A DNA stretch of 45,467 nucleotides. Origin: Candidatus Humimicrobium oleiphilum. GTDB taxonomy: Bacteria > Actinomycetota > Humimicrobiia > Humimicrobiales > Humimicrobiaceae. Position 1 is the stretch's first letter. Each line of letters starts with the position of its first letter. Shown here piece after piece: positions 1 through 6,781 of this stretch. The stretch covers positions 1-45,467 of the forward strand of contig DBPS01000004.1 in NCBI GenBank assembly GCA_002304935.1. The letters run 5' to 3'. Position numbers and translations under genes: made by a program. The notes beneath the pieces are model-generated. The model worked only from the letters and a program-made list of their open reading frames with translations. It ran no database searches and was not told where the DNA came from.

Positions 1-215
1 ATTTCTCCCAAAAGCAATATACAAGCCTGCCCAAGTGCTACAATACCAAGAAATGCAAATTCCCTTGCCTGTGACCTGATATTGTAAGCTGTCATAAAAT
101 AAGGAGAGAAAATAGATGCTATTATGATAAGAAAAAGGAATACAAGAAATATATTTGTCATCTTGTTTTTTCTTATCGCATTAAAAAATAGTTTAGCTTT
201 TGAAGGTTCCCCCAT
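1..215 (-). CDS. Sugar ABC transporter permease, RbsC-like (partial, N-terminus only)
   Basis: This is the start of an open frame that leaves the window at the left edge; 71 codons are visible. The ATG (213-215, complement) has an AAGGAG-type ribosome binding site about 11 bases upstream. The visible protein has a short basic N-terminus, one hydrophobic segment (about residues 20-42), then a stretch ending in LGQACILLLGE. That resembles the first membrane segments of RbsC/XylH-type permeases, where such a sequence precedes the conserved IDLSVG motif. It begins 27 bases after the double-ATPase gene, so it belongs to the same operon. Expected role: membrane channel of a carbohydrate importer. 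The family call rests on a short stretch plus context; the substrate cannot be read. Confidence 0.75.
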   Translation of the reverse strand, partial: MGEPSKAKLFFNAIRKNKMTNIFLVFLFLIIIASIFSPYFMTAYNIRSQAREFAFLGIVALGQACILLLGE

Positions 216-242
216 AATTAATACTTCTCCTTTTATCTATAA

Positions 243-1739
243 TTATTTTTTGCTTAAACCAAGAATGGAATGCATGATATCTTTAATCTCAATTTTGCTT
301 GTCTCAAACTCTTCCACTTTTCTTCCCTTATAAATAGCTATTATCCTGTTTGCACATTTAAAAAGTTCTTCAAGCTCAGAAGAGATTACAATTATCGAAA
401 CACCATTATCAGCAAGTTTCTTCATGAGTTTGTATATTTCAAGCTTGGCACCGACATCGATACCTTTGGTAGGCTCGTCAAAAATAATTATTTTCGGTTG
501 GCCTAGCATCGAACGCCCGATTATTACTTTTTGCTGATTCCCGCCACTCAAAAATTGTATTTCCTTATTTAAGGATGGTGTTTTAATGTCATAATCTTTT
601 ACAACCTTGTTTGCAATTGTTGTTTCTTTTTTAGCTGCAAAGGTAAACTCACCAATAATCTGCTTGAGCAAAGGTAATGTAATATTTTCCTTGACGCTTA
701 AAATTGAAAAAATTCCCTGAGTTCTTCTTTCTTCCGGCAGATATACTATACCGCTTTTAACTGACTTGCTGACATTGCCAAGCTTGTAATTTTTTCCATA
801 AAGTCTTGCATTTCCTTTTGCAGCTGAAAGATATCCGTAAATAGTCTGGGCTATTTCTGAACGGCCTGCACCTACAAGGCCTGCAAAACCAAGTATTTCT
901 CCCTTTTTAAGTTTAAAACTTACATCTGCAAATCTTTCACCGGATAAATTCTCTATTTCTAAAACCGTTTCATCAGAAATTTTTTCGGGATAAAATGTCA
1001 TTGTAAGATCAATATCCCTACCGGTCATCTGCTGCATTACCTTCTGTATGTTTGTATCTCCTATTTTTGAATAAGCTACTTTTTCACCATTGCTTAAAAC
1101 CGTAATTTCATCCCCGATTGTAAAAATTTCTTCTATCTTATGGGAAACAAAAATAACTGCTTTATTATCTGCTTTTAATTCATGAATAACTTTGAACAGT
1201 CTGTCAACATCCTGAAGGCCCAGGCTGGTGGTAGGTTCATCAAGCATCACTATTTCCGATTCCTGGAATACTATAGCTCTTGCAATCTGGAGAAGTTGCT
1301 GTTCGGAAACAGAAATATCCTCAACAATATCATGGGGTTTGGCAGTTATGTGAAACTTCTCAAGAAAGGGTACAGCTCTTTTATTTAAATCTCTGTTGTT
1401 TACAAACATGCTTTTCGAACCGGATTTTGCAAAAGGCATAAATAGGTTCTCTGCAACAGTCATACTCCTGAACAGGTCCAGTTCCTGGGGGACATAAGCA
1501 ACTTTCAGATACGCTCTTTTATCTTTTACAGCATCTACGCCATCAATATAGACTTTTCCTTCATCAGGAACACGCAAACCTGTTAATATTCTTGCTATCG
1601 TACTTTTTCCGGCACCATTTTCACCCATAAGACAATGTACTTTGCCTTTTTCAAAATCAATACTTACATTTTTTAAGGCAACTACACCGGGGTATACTTT
1701 AGTTATATTTTCCAGCACCAATACTTTTTGGTTTTCCAT
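243..1739 (-). CDS. Sugar ABC transporter ATP-binding protein, RbsA/MglA type (two ABC domains)
   Basis: The 498-residue protein carries two tandem ABC ATPase domains, the usual length and layout of RbsA, MglA and XylG. Domain 1 has a canonical Walker A (GENGAGKST, about 39-47) and Walker B (IVMLDEPTTSL), with a divergent signature around SVSEQQLLQIARA. Domain 2 has a degenerate Walker A (GLVGAGRSE), a perfect signature LSGGNQQK and Walker B IIIFDEPTKGID. One canonical and one degenerate P-loop is typical of this family. It should power a carbohydrate importer at the inner face of the membrane with the flanking permease and the upstream binding lipoprotein. Family assignment is secure; the sugar is unknown. 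Confidence 0.95.
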   Translation of the reverse strand: MENQKVLVLENITKVYPGVVALKNVSIDFEKGKVHCLMGENGAGKSTIARILTGLRVPDEGKVYIDGVDAVKDKRAYLKVAYVPQELDLFRSMTVAENLFMPFAKSGSKSMFVNNRDLNKRAVPFLEKFHITAKPHDIVEDISVSEQQLLQIARAIVFQESEIVMLDEPTTSLGLQDVDRLFKVIHELKADNKAVIFVSHKIEEIFTIGDEITVLSNGEKVAYSKIGDTNIQKVMQQMTGRDIDLTMTFYPEKISDETVLEIENLSGERFADVSFKLKKGEILGFAGLVGAGRSEIAQTIYGYLSAAKGNARLYGKNYKLGNVSKSVKSGIVYLPEERRTQGIFSILSVKENITLPLLKQIIGEFTFAAKKETTIANKVVKDYDIKTPSLNKEIQFLSGGNQQKVIIGRSMLGQPKIIIFDEPTKGIDVGAKLEIYKLMKKLADNGVSIIVISSELEELFKCANRIIAIYKGRKVEEFETSKIEIKDIMHSILGLSKK

Positions 1740-1908
1740 CTTAAAATCTTTCTTTGTAAATTTATAAATTTACTTTTTGCCAATAAACATATTTAAAAAT
1801 AATATGCTTATTTATATAACTTTTACTCTATAGTCGATAATTTTTCAATAAATTATTTATTTCTATTTTCAATCAAACACAATAAAACTTGAAACTTTTA
1901 AATTCTTT

Positions 1909-1941
1909 GAAGCTGGGAGTGCCTTATGGCATCCCAGCTTC
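1909..1941. other. Stem-loop in the binding-protein/ATPase intergenic region
   Basis: The 324-base gap between the binding-protein gene and the ATPase gene holds one strong inverted repeat. Ten bases GAAGCTGGGA pair perfectly with TCCCAGCTTC, and four further pairs (TGCC/GGCA, after a one-base bulge) close a TTAT loop. On the minus strand, the direction of the operon, there is no U-run after the stem. On the plus strand a T-rich stretch follows. The position just 3' of a binding-protein gene suits an mRNA-stabilising hairpin or partial terminator giving more binding protein than transporter, a known arrangement in importer operons. The rest of the gap is AT-rich with nothing recognisable. Confidence 0.6.
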
Positions 1942-2063
1942 AGTATATTCATTTTTTATTATTTATATATATCAGTGATTTTTTAATAACCCCGATACAC
2001 TGTCTTCTATGTATTTTTAATATCTTATATTTACATAAATACATATCAAAGACTTATAAATAA

Positions 2064-3113
2064 CTATCCGGTTGTTGTAAATCTGTTAAGGTATTCATCA
2101 ACATTGGTCTGATCTATATAAGCAACACCCATGTCAACCATCTTAGGAATTGGAACTCCAAGATAGTTCATGTAATGAAGCATTACAGAATAGCTACCCT
2201 GCATATCAGGATAAATATATACTGTTGACTCAAGAACGCCTTCTTTTACAAGATCAAGGATTGATGTCATTTCACCAATACCAACAACCTTGATTTCTCC
2301 AACTTTTCCTGCTTCTTTGATAGCCTGGCCAATACCTACAGGACCAGCAGCGTCACACATAATATATCCGTCTAGATCTGGGTTAGCGGCGATTGTAGCA
2401 GCTGCCTGCTGTCTTGCTGTTTCCATATCATCATTATCAACTCCGCCTTCAATTAATTCAATGTTAGGATATCTTTCTGGAATTAGTTTTTTGAACAGGT
2501 CGTATCTTTGTTTGTGGCTAGGAGCTGTAGGAAAGCCCTGCATAATAGCAACTTTGCCTTCTTCGCCAAGTAGGTCCATAAGCCTTGTTAGCTCATATTC
2601 AACCATATCAACGTCTGTTGCACAAACTGATGTCCAGTCATCAAATGGAGCAAGGTCAAATAATGTGATTAATGTTCCCTGTGCCTGGATTTCTTCAAAT
2701 ACTTGTGCGCTTCCGTCTACATCCAGAGGGTCGATGATTATACCATCAACCTGTTTAGCTGCAGCATTCTGAAGAATCATATTCTGCTCAGCAACGTCTG
2801 CTGATGCAGGAGCGATGTATTCTACTGTTACCTTTGTATTGGTATTTTCAGTAAGAAGATTAGCCATTTCCTGAGCACCAATGTTAACGATGTCAAACCA
2901 TGGGTGCACTACTTTAGGAACAAGTGCTATTTTTAATTCTCCACCTGCTACAGGTGCTGCTGTTGTTTCAGCTGCTTCTCCAGCTGCTGTTGTTTCAGCT
3001 GCTTCTCCAGCTGCTGTTGTTTCTGTTTCTGCTGCTGTTGTACAACCTACTCCTACAAATCCCATTGTAGCTACTATACATACAGCAATAAAGGCTACGA
3101 TTAGTTTTTTCAT
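2064..3113 (-). CDS. Sugar ABC transporter substrate-binding lipoprotein (periplasmic-binding-protein-like, RbsB type)
   Basis: The 349-residue protein starts with a lipoprotein signal: basic MKK, a hydrophobic core, and a lipobox VGVGC with Cys24 as the lipidation site. A low-complexity Ala/Glu/Thr linker (about 26-55) follows, containing a nine-residue unit AAGEAAETT twice. It probably acts as a flexible tether. The remainder has the pattern of RbsB/ALS-type binding proteins: an opening strand KIALVPKVVHPWF, a VDGIIIDPLD segment, and GYIMCDAAGPVGIGQAIKEAG near the hinge. The ribosome binding site GGGAGG lies five bases before ATG. It heads the transporter genes and should deliver the ligand outside the membrane. 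The ligand is probably a sugar or related small molecule. Confidence 0.92.
   Translation of the reverse strand: MKKLIVAFIAVCIVATMGFVGVGCTTAAETETTAAGEAAETTAAGEAAETTAAPVAGGELKIALVPKVVHPWFDIVNIGAQEMANLLTENTNTKVTVEYIAPASADVAEQNMILQNAAAKQVDGIIIDPLDVDGSAQVFEEIQAQGTLITLFDLAPFDDWTSVCATDVDMVEYELTRLMDLLGEEGKVAIMQGFPTAPSHKQRYDLFKKLIPERYPNIELIEGGVDNDDMETARQQAAATIAANPDLDGYIMCDAAGPVGIGQAIKEAGKVGEIKVVGIGEMTSILDLVKEGVLESTVYIYPDMQGSYSVMLHYMNYLGVPIPKMVDMGVAYIDQTNVDEYLNRFTTTG
2956..3023. repeat. 27-bp in-frame tandem repeat (about 2.5 copies) in the lipoprotein linker
   Basis: A 27-base unit beginning GCTGCTGTTGTTTCAGCTGC repeats exactly at 2956-2982 and 2983-3009, and a third copy is followed for about 14 bases from 3010. 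It encodes the repeated AAGEAAETT of the binding-protein tether. Because the unit is nine codons, slippage would change linker length without breaking the frame. Confidence 0.85.
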
Positions 3114-3183
3114 TATACCTCCCTTTATTTAATAAACTTATAAATCATTTATTATTTTTTTAATAAAAACAAACAACGGGTAA

Positions 3184-3210
3184 CTAGAAAATTAAAAGCA
3201 AAAATCACCT
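3184..3210 (-). other. Near-perfect Shine-Dalgarno with a possible five-codon leader ORF, upstream of the binding protein
   Basis: On the minus strand GGGAGGTGATTT matches the 16S anti-Shine-Dalgarno very well, yet no substantial gene follows. Six bases after GGAGG is TTG, and the frame TTG CTT TTA ATT TTC TAG would encode only five residues. The binding-protein ATG with its own site lies about 85 bases further on. It could be a leader peptide, a ribosome standby site, or a remnant. Translation is not demonstrated. Confidence 0.3.
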
Positions 3211-3339
3211 CCCTATGCTTAACAAACCCTTTATTAAAAGAAACTACGAAAGATTAAAAAGCATTTTAATCAAAATAATGTAAAGCACCCAGTATTAAAT
3301 ACATATTCAAATTTTCAACAGAACAATTCATTGCACCGG

Positions 3340-4065
3340 TTATAGAGAAGCCTCTACATAAAAACTGAATACTGCACCATTCCATAAATCTTCTTCATAT
3401 TCAATACTTGAAAAATCTTCTGAATAAAGTGTACCTTCTATCCTTATAACAGGATCAAATTTCTTGCAATTCAAAAGCTTTGCATTATTTTCATCTAAAA
3501 AAGATAATTGCAAAATCTGTCTGGAATGTACTATTTTTATTTTATATGATTCATATATTTCATATAATGAGTCGTTCAGATCCAGTTTTTCAATACCAGG
3601 ACAATATTTTATATTTATATATCTTGTATCTATCAGCAAAGGTATATTATTTCCATATTTAACTCTTTTTATTTTTAATAACTTTTCCCCTTCTGATAGA
3701 TTCAGTTTTTTATGATATTCGGTAAAATCGCTTATTATTTCTTTTTCAATAAGCTTTGATGAAGGCTCCAGAGATTGCTTCTTAATGTTTTCTGAAAAAC
3801 TTATGACCTTTTTAAGGCTCCTTAAAATTTTCGTCTGAAGAATAAAAGAACCTTTTCCCTGTATGCTTTCAATCAGATTATCTCTTTTTAAAACATCCAG
3901 CGACTTTCGGGCTGTTGTGGAGGAAACATTATACCTGGTCATTATATCCTTTTCTGAATATATTTTCTCCCCATACTTAAGTGCGCCAGATTCAATATCC
4001 TTTTTGATATCTTCTGATATCTTTATATATTTTGGAAGATAATTTTTTACAATATCATCGTACAT
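3340..4065 (-). CDS. GntR-family transcriptional regulator with UTRA ligand-binding domain
   Basis: The 241-residue protein has a GntR winged helix in the first 75 residues (GEKIYSEKDIMTRYNVSSTTARKSL resolves as the recognition region, followed by the wing around IQGKGSFIL). A UTRA-type effector domain covers about residues 95-235. This HutC-subfamily layout is typical of regulators of sugar and amino-acid uptake. It sits upstream of the binding-protein gene in the same orientation, separated by about 226 bases, so it probably controls the transporter and itself. No clear ribosome binding site precedes the ATG; AT-rich DNA with direct repeats abuts it, so a leaderless message or another start is possible. 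The ligand is unknown. Confidence 0.9.
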   Translation of the reverse strand: MYDDIVKNYLPKYIKISEDIKKDIESGALKYGEKIYSEKDIMTRYNVSSTTARKSLDVLKRDNLIESIQGKGSFILQTKILRSLKKVISFSENIKKQSLEPSSKLIEKEIISDFTEYHKKLNLSEGEKLLKIKRVKYGNNIPLLIDTRYINIKYCPGIEKLDLNDSLYEIYESYKIKIVHSRQILQLSFLDENNAKLLNCKKFDPVIRIEGTLYSEDFSSIEYEEDLWNGAVFSFYVEASL

Positions 4066-4070
4066 ATTAT

Positions 4071-4109
4071 TAAGTTAGTGCGTTAACATATGATAACAAT
4101 AAGTTAGTG
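4071..4109. promoter_or_regulatory. Candidate operator of the GntR regulator
   Basis: Directly before the regulator start there is a ten-base direct repeat TAAGTTAGTG at 4071-4080 and 4100-4109. Between the copies lies an imperfect palindrome GTTAaCATATGaTAAC (4082-4097) centred on CATATG. Repeated and palindromic sequence within 45 bases of the start suits autoregulation by a dimeric GntR protein. Binding is inferred. Confidence 0.5.
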
Positions 4110-4213
4110 TTAGAATTTACTAGATTATTAATGAAATGTCAATGCATTATGAATATTTTTTAAATAAGTTTCTTTAAAAAATTTTCTTTTAGGGATTAAT
4201 CCAGGCATAATAA

Positions 4214-5428
4214 TCAGGAAGATTTTTTACCTTTTTGCGCAATAAGATCATTAAAAACTCTTACAGTCTCTTTTATGCTGTTATTCCACGAAAATACTTC
4301 TTCCACCCTTTTCTTGTTCTGCTTTCCCATGCCCCTGGCTTTCTCAATATTATTTAAAGCCCACAGCATCTTTTCTGCCAGATTTTCAATTTTGTCATCA
4401 GCTGCATATATTCCGTTTTCACCCAGAAATCTTCTATTATTCTTGGAATCAAAACAAACAACCGGAAGTCCGGCACCCATATAATTAATCACCTTGCCGC
4501 TTGCCTCGCCAGCTTTATCTATTTTTGGCTCAACTGCGACATCGCTTATATTCAGATAATCAGGCAGTTTAAAATAGTCAACCATTCCTGTCATATGAAC
4601 GTTTTCTGATACTCCCATTTCCTCTATCTTTTTTTCAGTCTCTTCAACAGGGTAACCAATAATCAAAAAATGCGTGTCTTTTCTTTCTTTTAAAACAATT
4701 GGGATTGCCTCTACAAGATTCCAGATGCCTTTTGCAGCAAGCAATGCTCCGGTAAAGATAATAACAGGCGAATCTTCCGGGATACCCAGATTCAGTCTCA
4801 GGTCTTTCGGTGGAAGAGTGTTAAAAAAATCCGTATGGACACCATCAATTACTACACTTACCTTATCAGGACTGATCCTGAATCTTTCTTTTATAATATC
4901 TCCATTTGAAACAGAACTGCAGATAAAATGATCAGGCATTTTGCATATGAATTTTTCAAAATTATGAAAAAACCATTTTAAAGGTTTAATTTTTAGCCAG
5001 TTAAAAGTCCCGAGCTCAGAAGTAAGACTTCCCTGCACATCAAAGACAAGAGGTATCTTCCCAAAAGCAACCAGGTATTTTAAAAGACCGCCGACAAATG
5101 CTCCTTCATGCAGATGGCCATAAATTATATCTGGTTTTTCCTTAATATAAATTGATACTGCCTTAAAGAATAATAAGAAATCCATATAAAACTTATGAAT
5201 TGAAGGACCGGCTTCAAGTTTTTTATACCAGGGGACTTTTACCATTCTCCTTATATCAAGACCCTTCAGGTCCCTGCCGTTATGATAGGTGCATATGATA
5301 TTATAAAATCCGTTATTTTTAAGTGAATTGACTTCACCCAGAATTCTCATATGACATCCCCTGTCAGCAAAAAACGGGGTAGGGACTATATTGAGGACTT
5401 TTTTTACTTTTTCTTTATTGTCAGTCAT
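4214..5428 (-). CDS. Glycosyltransferase, group 1 (GT4-like)
   Basis: The 404-residue protein has the two-Rossmann GT-B pattern. The N-terminal half starts KVLNIVPTPFFADRGCHMRI, resembling the acceptor-binding domain with its glycine-containing loop. The C-terminal half has VIIFTGALLAAKGIWNLVEAI, the usual entry to the donor domain, and ASGKVINYMGAGLPVVCFD, matching the nucleotide-sugar motif. It should transfer a sugar from an activated donor to a glycan or lipid at the cytoplasmic membrane face. It is followed by no obvious partner genes; the PerR-like gene upstream is separated by 266 bases and a terminator-like hairpin, so it probably has its own promoter. Donor and acceptor cannot be told. 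Confidence 0.88.
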   Translation of the reverse strand: MTDNKEKVKKVLNIVPTPFFADRGCHMRILGEVNSLKNNGFYNIICTYHNGRDLKGLDIRRMVKVPWYKKLEAGPSIHKFYMDFLLFFKAVSIYIKEKPDIIYGHLHEGAFVGGLLKYLVAFGKIPLVFDVQGSLTSELGTFNWLKIKPLKWFFHNFEKFICKMPDHFICSSVSNGDIIKERFRISPDKVSVVIDGVHTDFFNTLPPKDLRLNLGIPEDSPVIIFTGALLAAKGIWNLVEAIPIVLKERKDTHFLIIGYPVEETEKKIEEMGVSENVHMTGMVDYFKLPDYLNISDVAVEPKIDKAGEASGKVINYMGAGLPVVCFDSKNNRRFLGENGIYAADDKIENLAEKMLWALNNIEKARGMGKQNKKRVEEVFSWNNSIKETVRVFNDLIAQKGKKSS

Positions 5429-5575
5429 AAAAAAACATTATTTATTAAAATTTTTTAAAAAACAAATTTAAATTAAATTATTATTTAAATATTAACAAAC
5501 ACAGCATGGTGAAATATATACAGAGATTATTCTAATTGTTTTTTTAAAAAAAAGAAGTTACTTATATATAAATAT

Positions 5576-5613
5576 AAAAACCCCGGTTTATTCATTTCCC
5601 CTCCGAGGTTTTT
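5576..5613. terminator. Terminator-like stem-loop between the PerR-like gene and the glycosyltransferase
   Basis: AAAAACCCCGG pairs with CCGAGGTTTTT in ten of eleven positions around a 16-base loop. Each arm ends in a run of A or T, so the hairpin can act on either strand. On the minus strand it lies after the PerR-like gene. The mismatch and long loop make it a moderate terminator. The rest of the 266-base gap is AT-rich with nothing recognisable. Confidence 0.55.
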
Positions 5614-5694
5614 ATATGTAATCTATTAAATAGTAATTACTATTAATTAGTTTAGACAAAATTGATTATAAAAGCAATATAATTTAAAAATTTT

Positions 5695-6132
5695 TCAATC
5701 AGACGAGCAGTTCTTACAGATTCCCTCAAAAAGTACTCTGGTGTTTCGAACATCATAATTTAATTCGATCTCTTCAGGGACTTTAAAATTAAAAGGAACA
5801 TTTTCTATATCATAAATGCTGCCGCATTTCTGGCAGATGAAATGATAGTGCTTCTGGGTATTTCCTTCGTATCGTCTGGTAGAAGAAAGGCCTTCTATGA
5901 TTTCAGCAATACCTATATCATTAAAAAATGATAAGGTTCTGTAAACTGTATCAAAAGAAATGTCTGGAAAAGTTTTTCTTACTCTGTTATATAAAGTTTC
6001 TACATTGGGATGATCATAAGAATTTAGTAGTTCATTATATATTACAGTCCTTTGCGGAGTGACTTTCATCTTTTTTTCCCTGCATATTTTTTTAAAATCA
6101 TGCATTAAATCATTTTTTTGTTTTAAATTCAT
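5695..6132 (-). CDS. Fur-family regulator, PerR-like
   Basis: The 145-residue protein is a full-length Fur-family repressor: a winged helix (TPQRTVIYNELL through FDTVYRTLSFF) and a C-terminal dimerisation domain with HYHFICQKCG. Two CxxC pairs (Cys100/103 and Cys139/142) form the structural zinc site. Aligned by eye to Bacillus PerR, regulatory metal ligands would be His41, Glu89, His95, His97 and Asp108. Asp108 sits where PerR has Asp104, a residue reported to distinguish peroxide-sensing PerR from Fur (Glu). Glu89 stands in place of PerR Asp85, so the call is PerR-like and not certain. It stands alone, with a very AT-rich upstream region that could hold its operator. Confidence 0.85.
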   Translation of the reverse strand: MNLKQKNDLMHDFKKICREKKMKVTPQRTVIYNELLNSYDHPNVETLYNRVRKTFPDISFDTVYRTLSFFNDIGIAEIIEGLSSTRRYEGNTQKHYHFICQKCGSIYDIENVPFNFKVPEEIELNYDVRNTRVLFEGICKNCSSD

Positions 6133-6256
6133 CTTTTTAATATTTAAAAACCCGTTTGTTAATTTTTAACATTATATATTATTATATTATTAATACAAAT
6201 CATTAAACACTTTAATTATCTATTTTTAATCAAGTTTTCAGTTGATGATGCTGTAA

Positions 6257-6781
6257 TTACTTTTTCTTCAAATTAAAGATATAACCTCCTCTCTGATTTC
6301 CTATAAGCGAAGAAGTTATAAATGAATTCGGATCTATTTTTAAGACTATTTTGTTTAGCCTGTCAATGCAATTATTTCTGCATACTACATTTATTATCCT
6401 GATATTACCGTCTTTACCGAATCCAGAATAACTTGTCGCACCGAATCCTTCACTTCTGAGAGTAGATTCTATTTCTTCCGATTTATATTTTGATATTACA
6501 TTCGTGCTTAAAAGATCTTTGGAGAGTTTGTCAGAAATAAACATCCCCACAATTGTCCCTATTGCAAAACCCGCCCCATATGCAAAAATACCATAGATAT
6601 TGTTATCAATATCCTGTATAACTCTTGCAATAATGGTAACAAAAATAGTTACTTCTACAAATCCTACAATTGCCGCTATTGCTTTTTTTCTTCTGACAAT
6701 GAAATTTATCCTTACCGTTCCTAACGAAACATCGATAATTCTTCCAAAAAAAATCATTAATGACCAAAATAATATATTCAT
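6257..6781 (-). CDS. UPF0316 family membrane protein (DUF5698/DUF2179)
   Basis: The 174-residue protein has three hydrophobic segments in its first 90 residues (starting MNILFWSLMIFFGRIIDVSL, then AIVGFVEVTIFVTIIARVI, then AYGAGFAIGTIVGMFI) and a soluble C-terminal domain of about 80 residues. This is the UPF0316 layout: a DUF5698 membrane part and a DUF2179 cytosolic part. The function of the family is not established. Its start overlaps the stop of the B12-binding mutase-like gene by four bases (ATGA), so the two are very likely translated together. Why a UPF0316 protein is tied to that enzyme is unknown; transport or sensing of its substrate is a guess. Confidence 0.85.
   Translation of the reverse strand: MNILFWSLMIFFGRIIDVSLGTVRINFIVRRKKAIAAIVGFVEVTIFVTIIARVIQDIDNNIYGIFAYGAGFAIGTIVGMFISDKLSKDLLSTNVISKYKSEEIESTLRSEGFGATSYSGFGKDGNIRIINVVCRNNCIDRLNKIVLKIDPNSFITSSLIGNQRGGYIFNLKKK

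Noticed and set aside
2290..2772. Plus-strand open frame of 160 codons opposite the binding-protein gene
   Set aside because: It is the antisense shadow of a clear gene and encodes a low-complexity Ser/Ala/Pro-rich sequence with no ribosome binding site.
6133..6256. AT-rich dyads upstream of the PerR-like gene as a Fur/PerR box
   Set aside because: The stretch is almost only A and T, so partial matches to the box arise by chance; no clear 15-base match was found.
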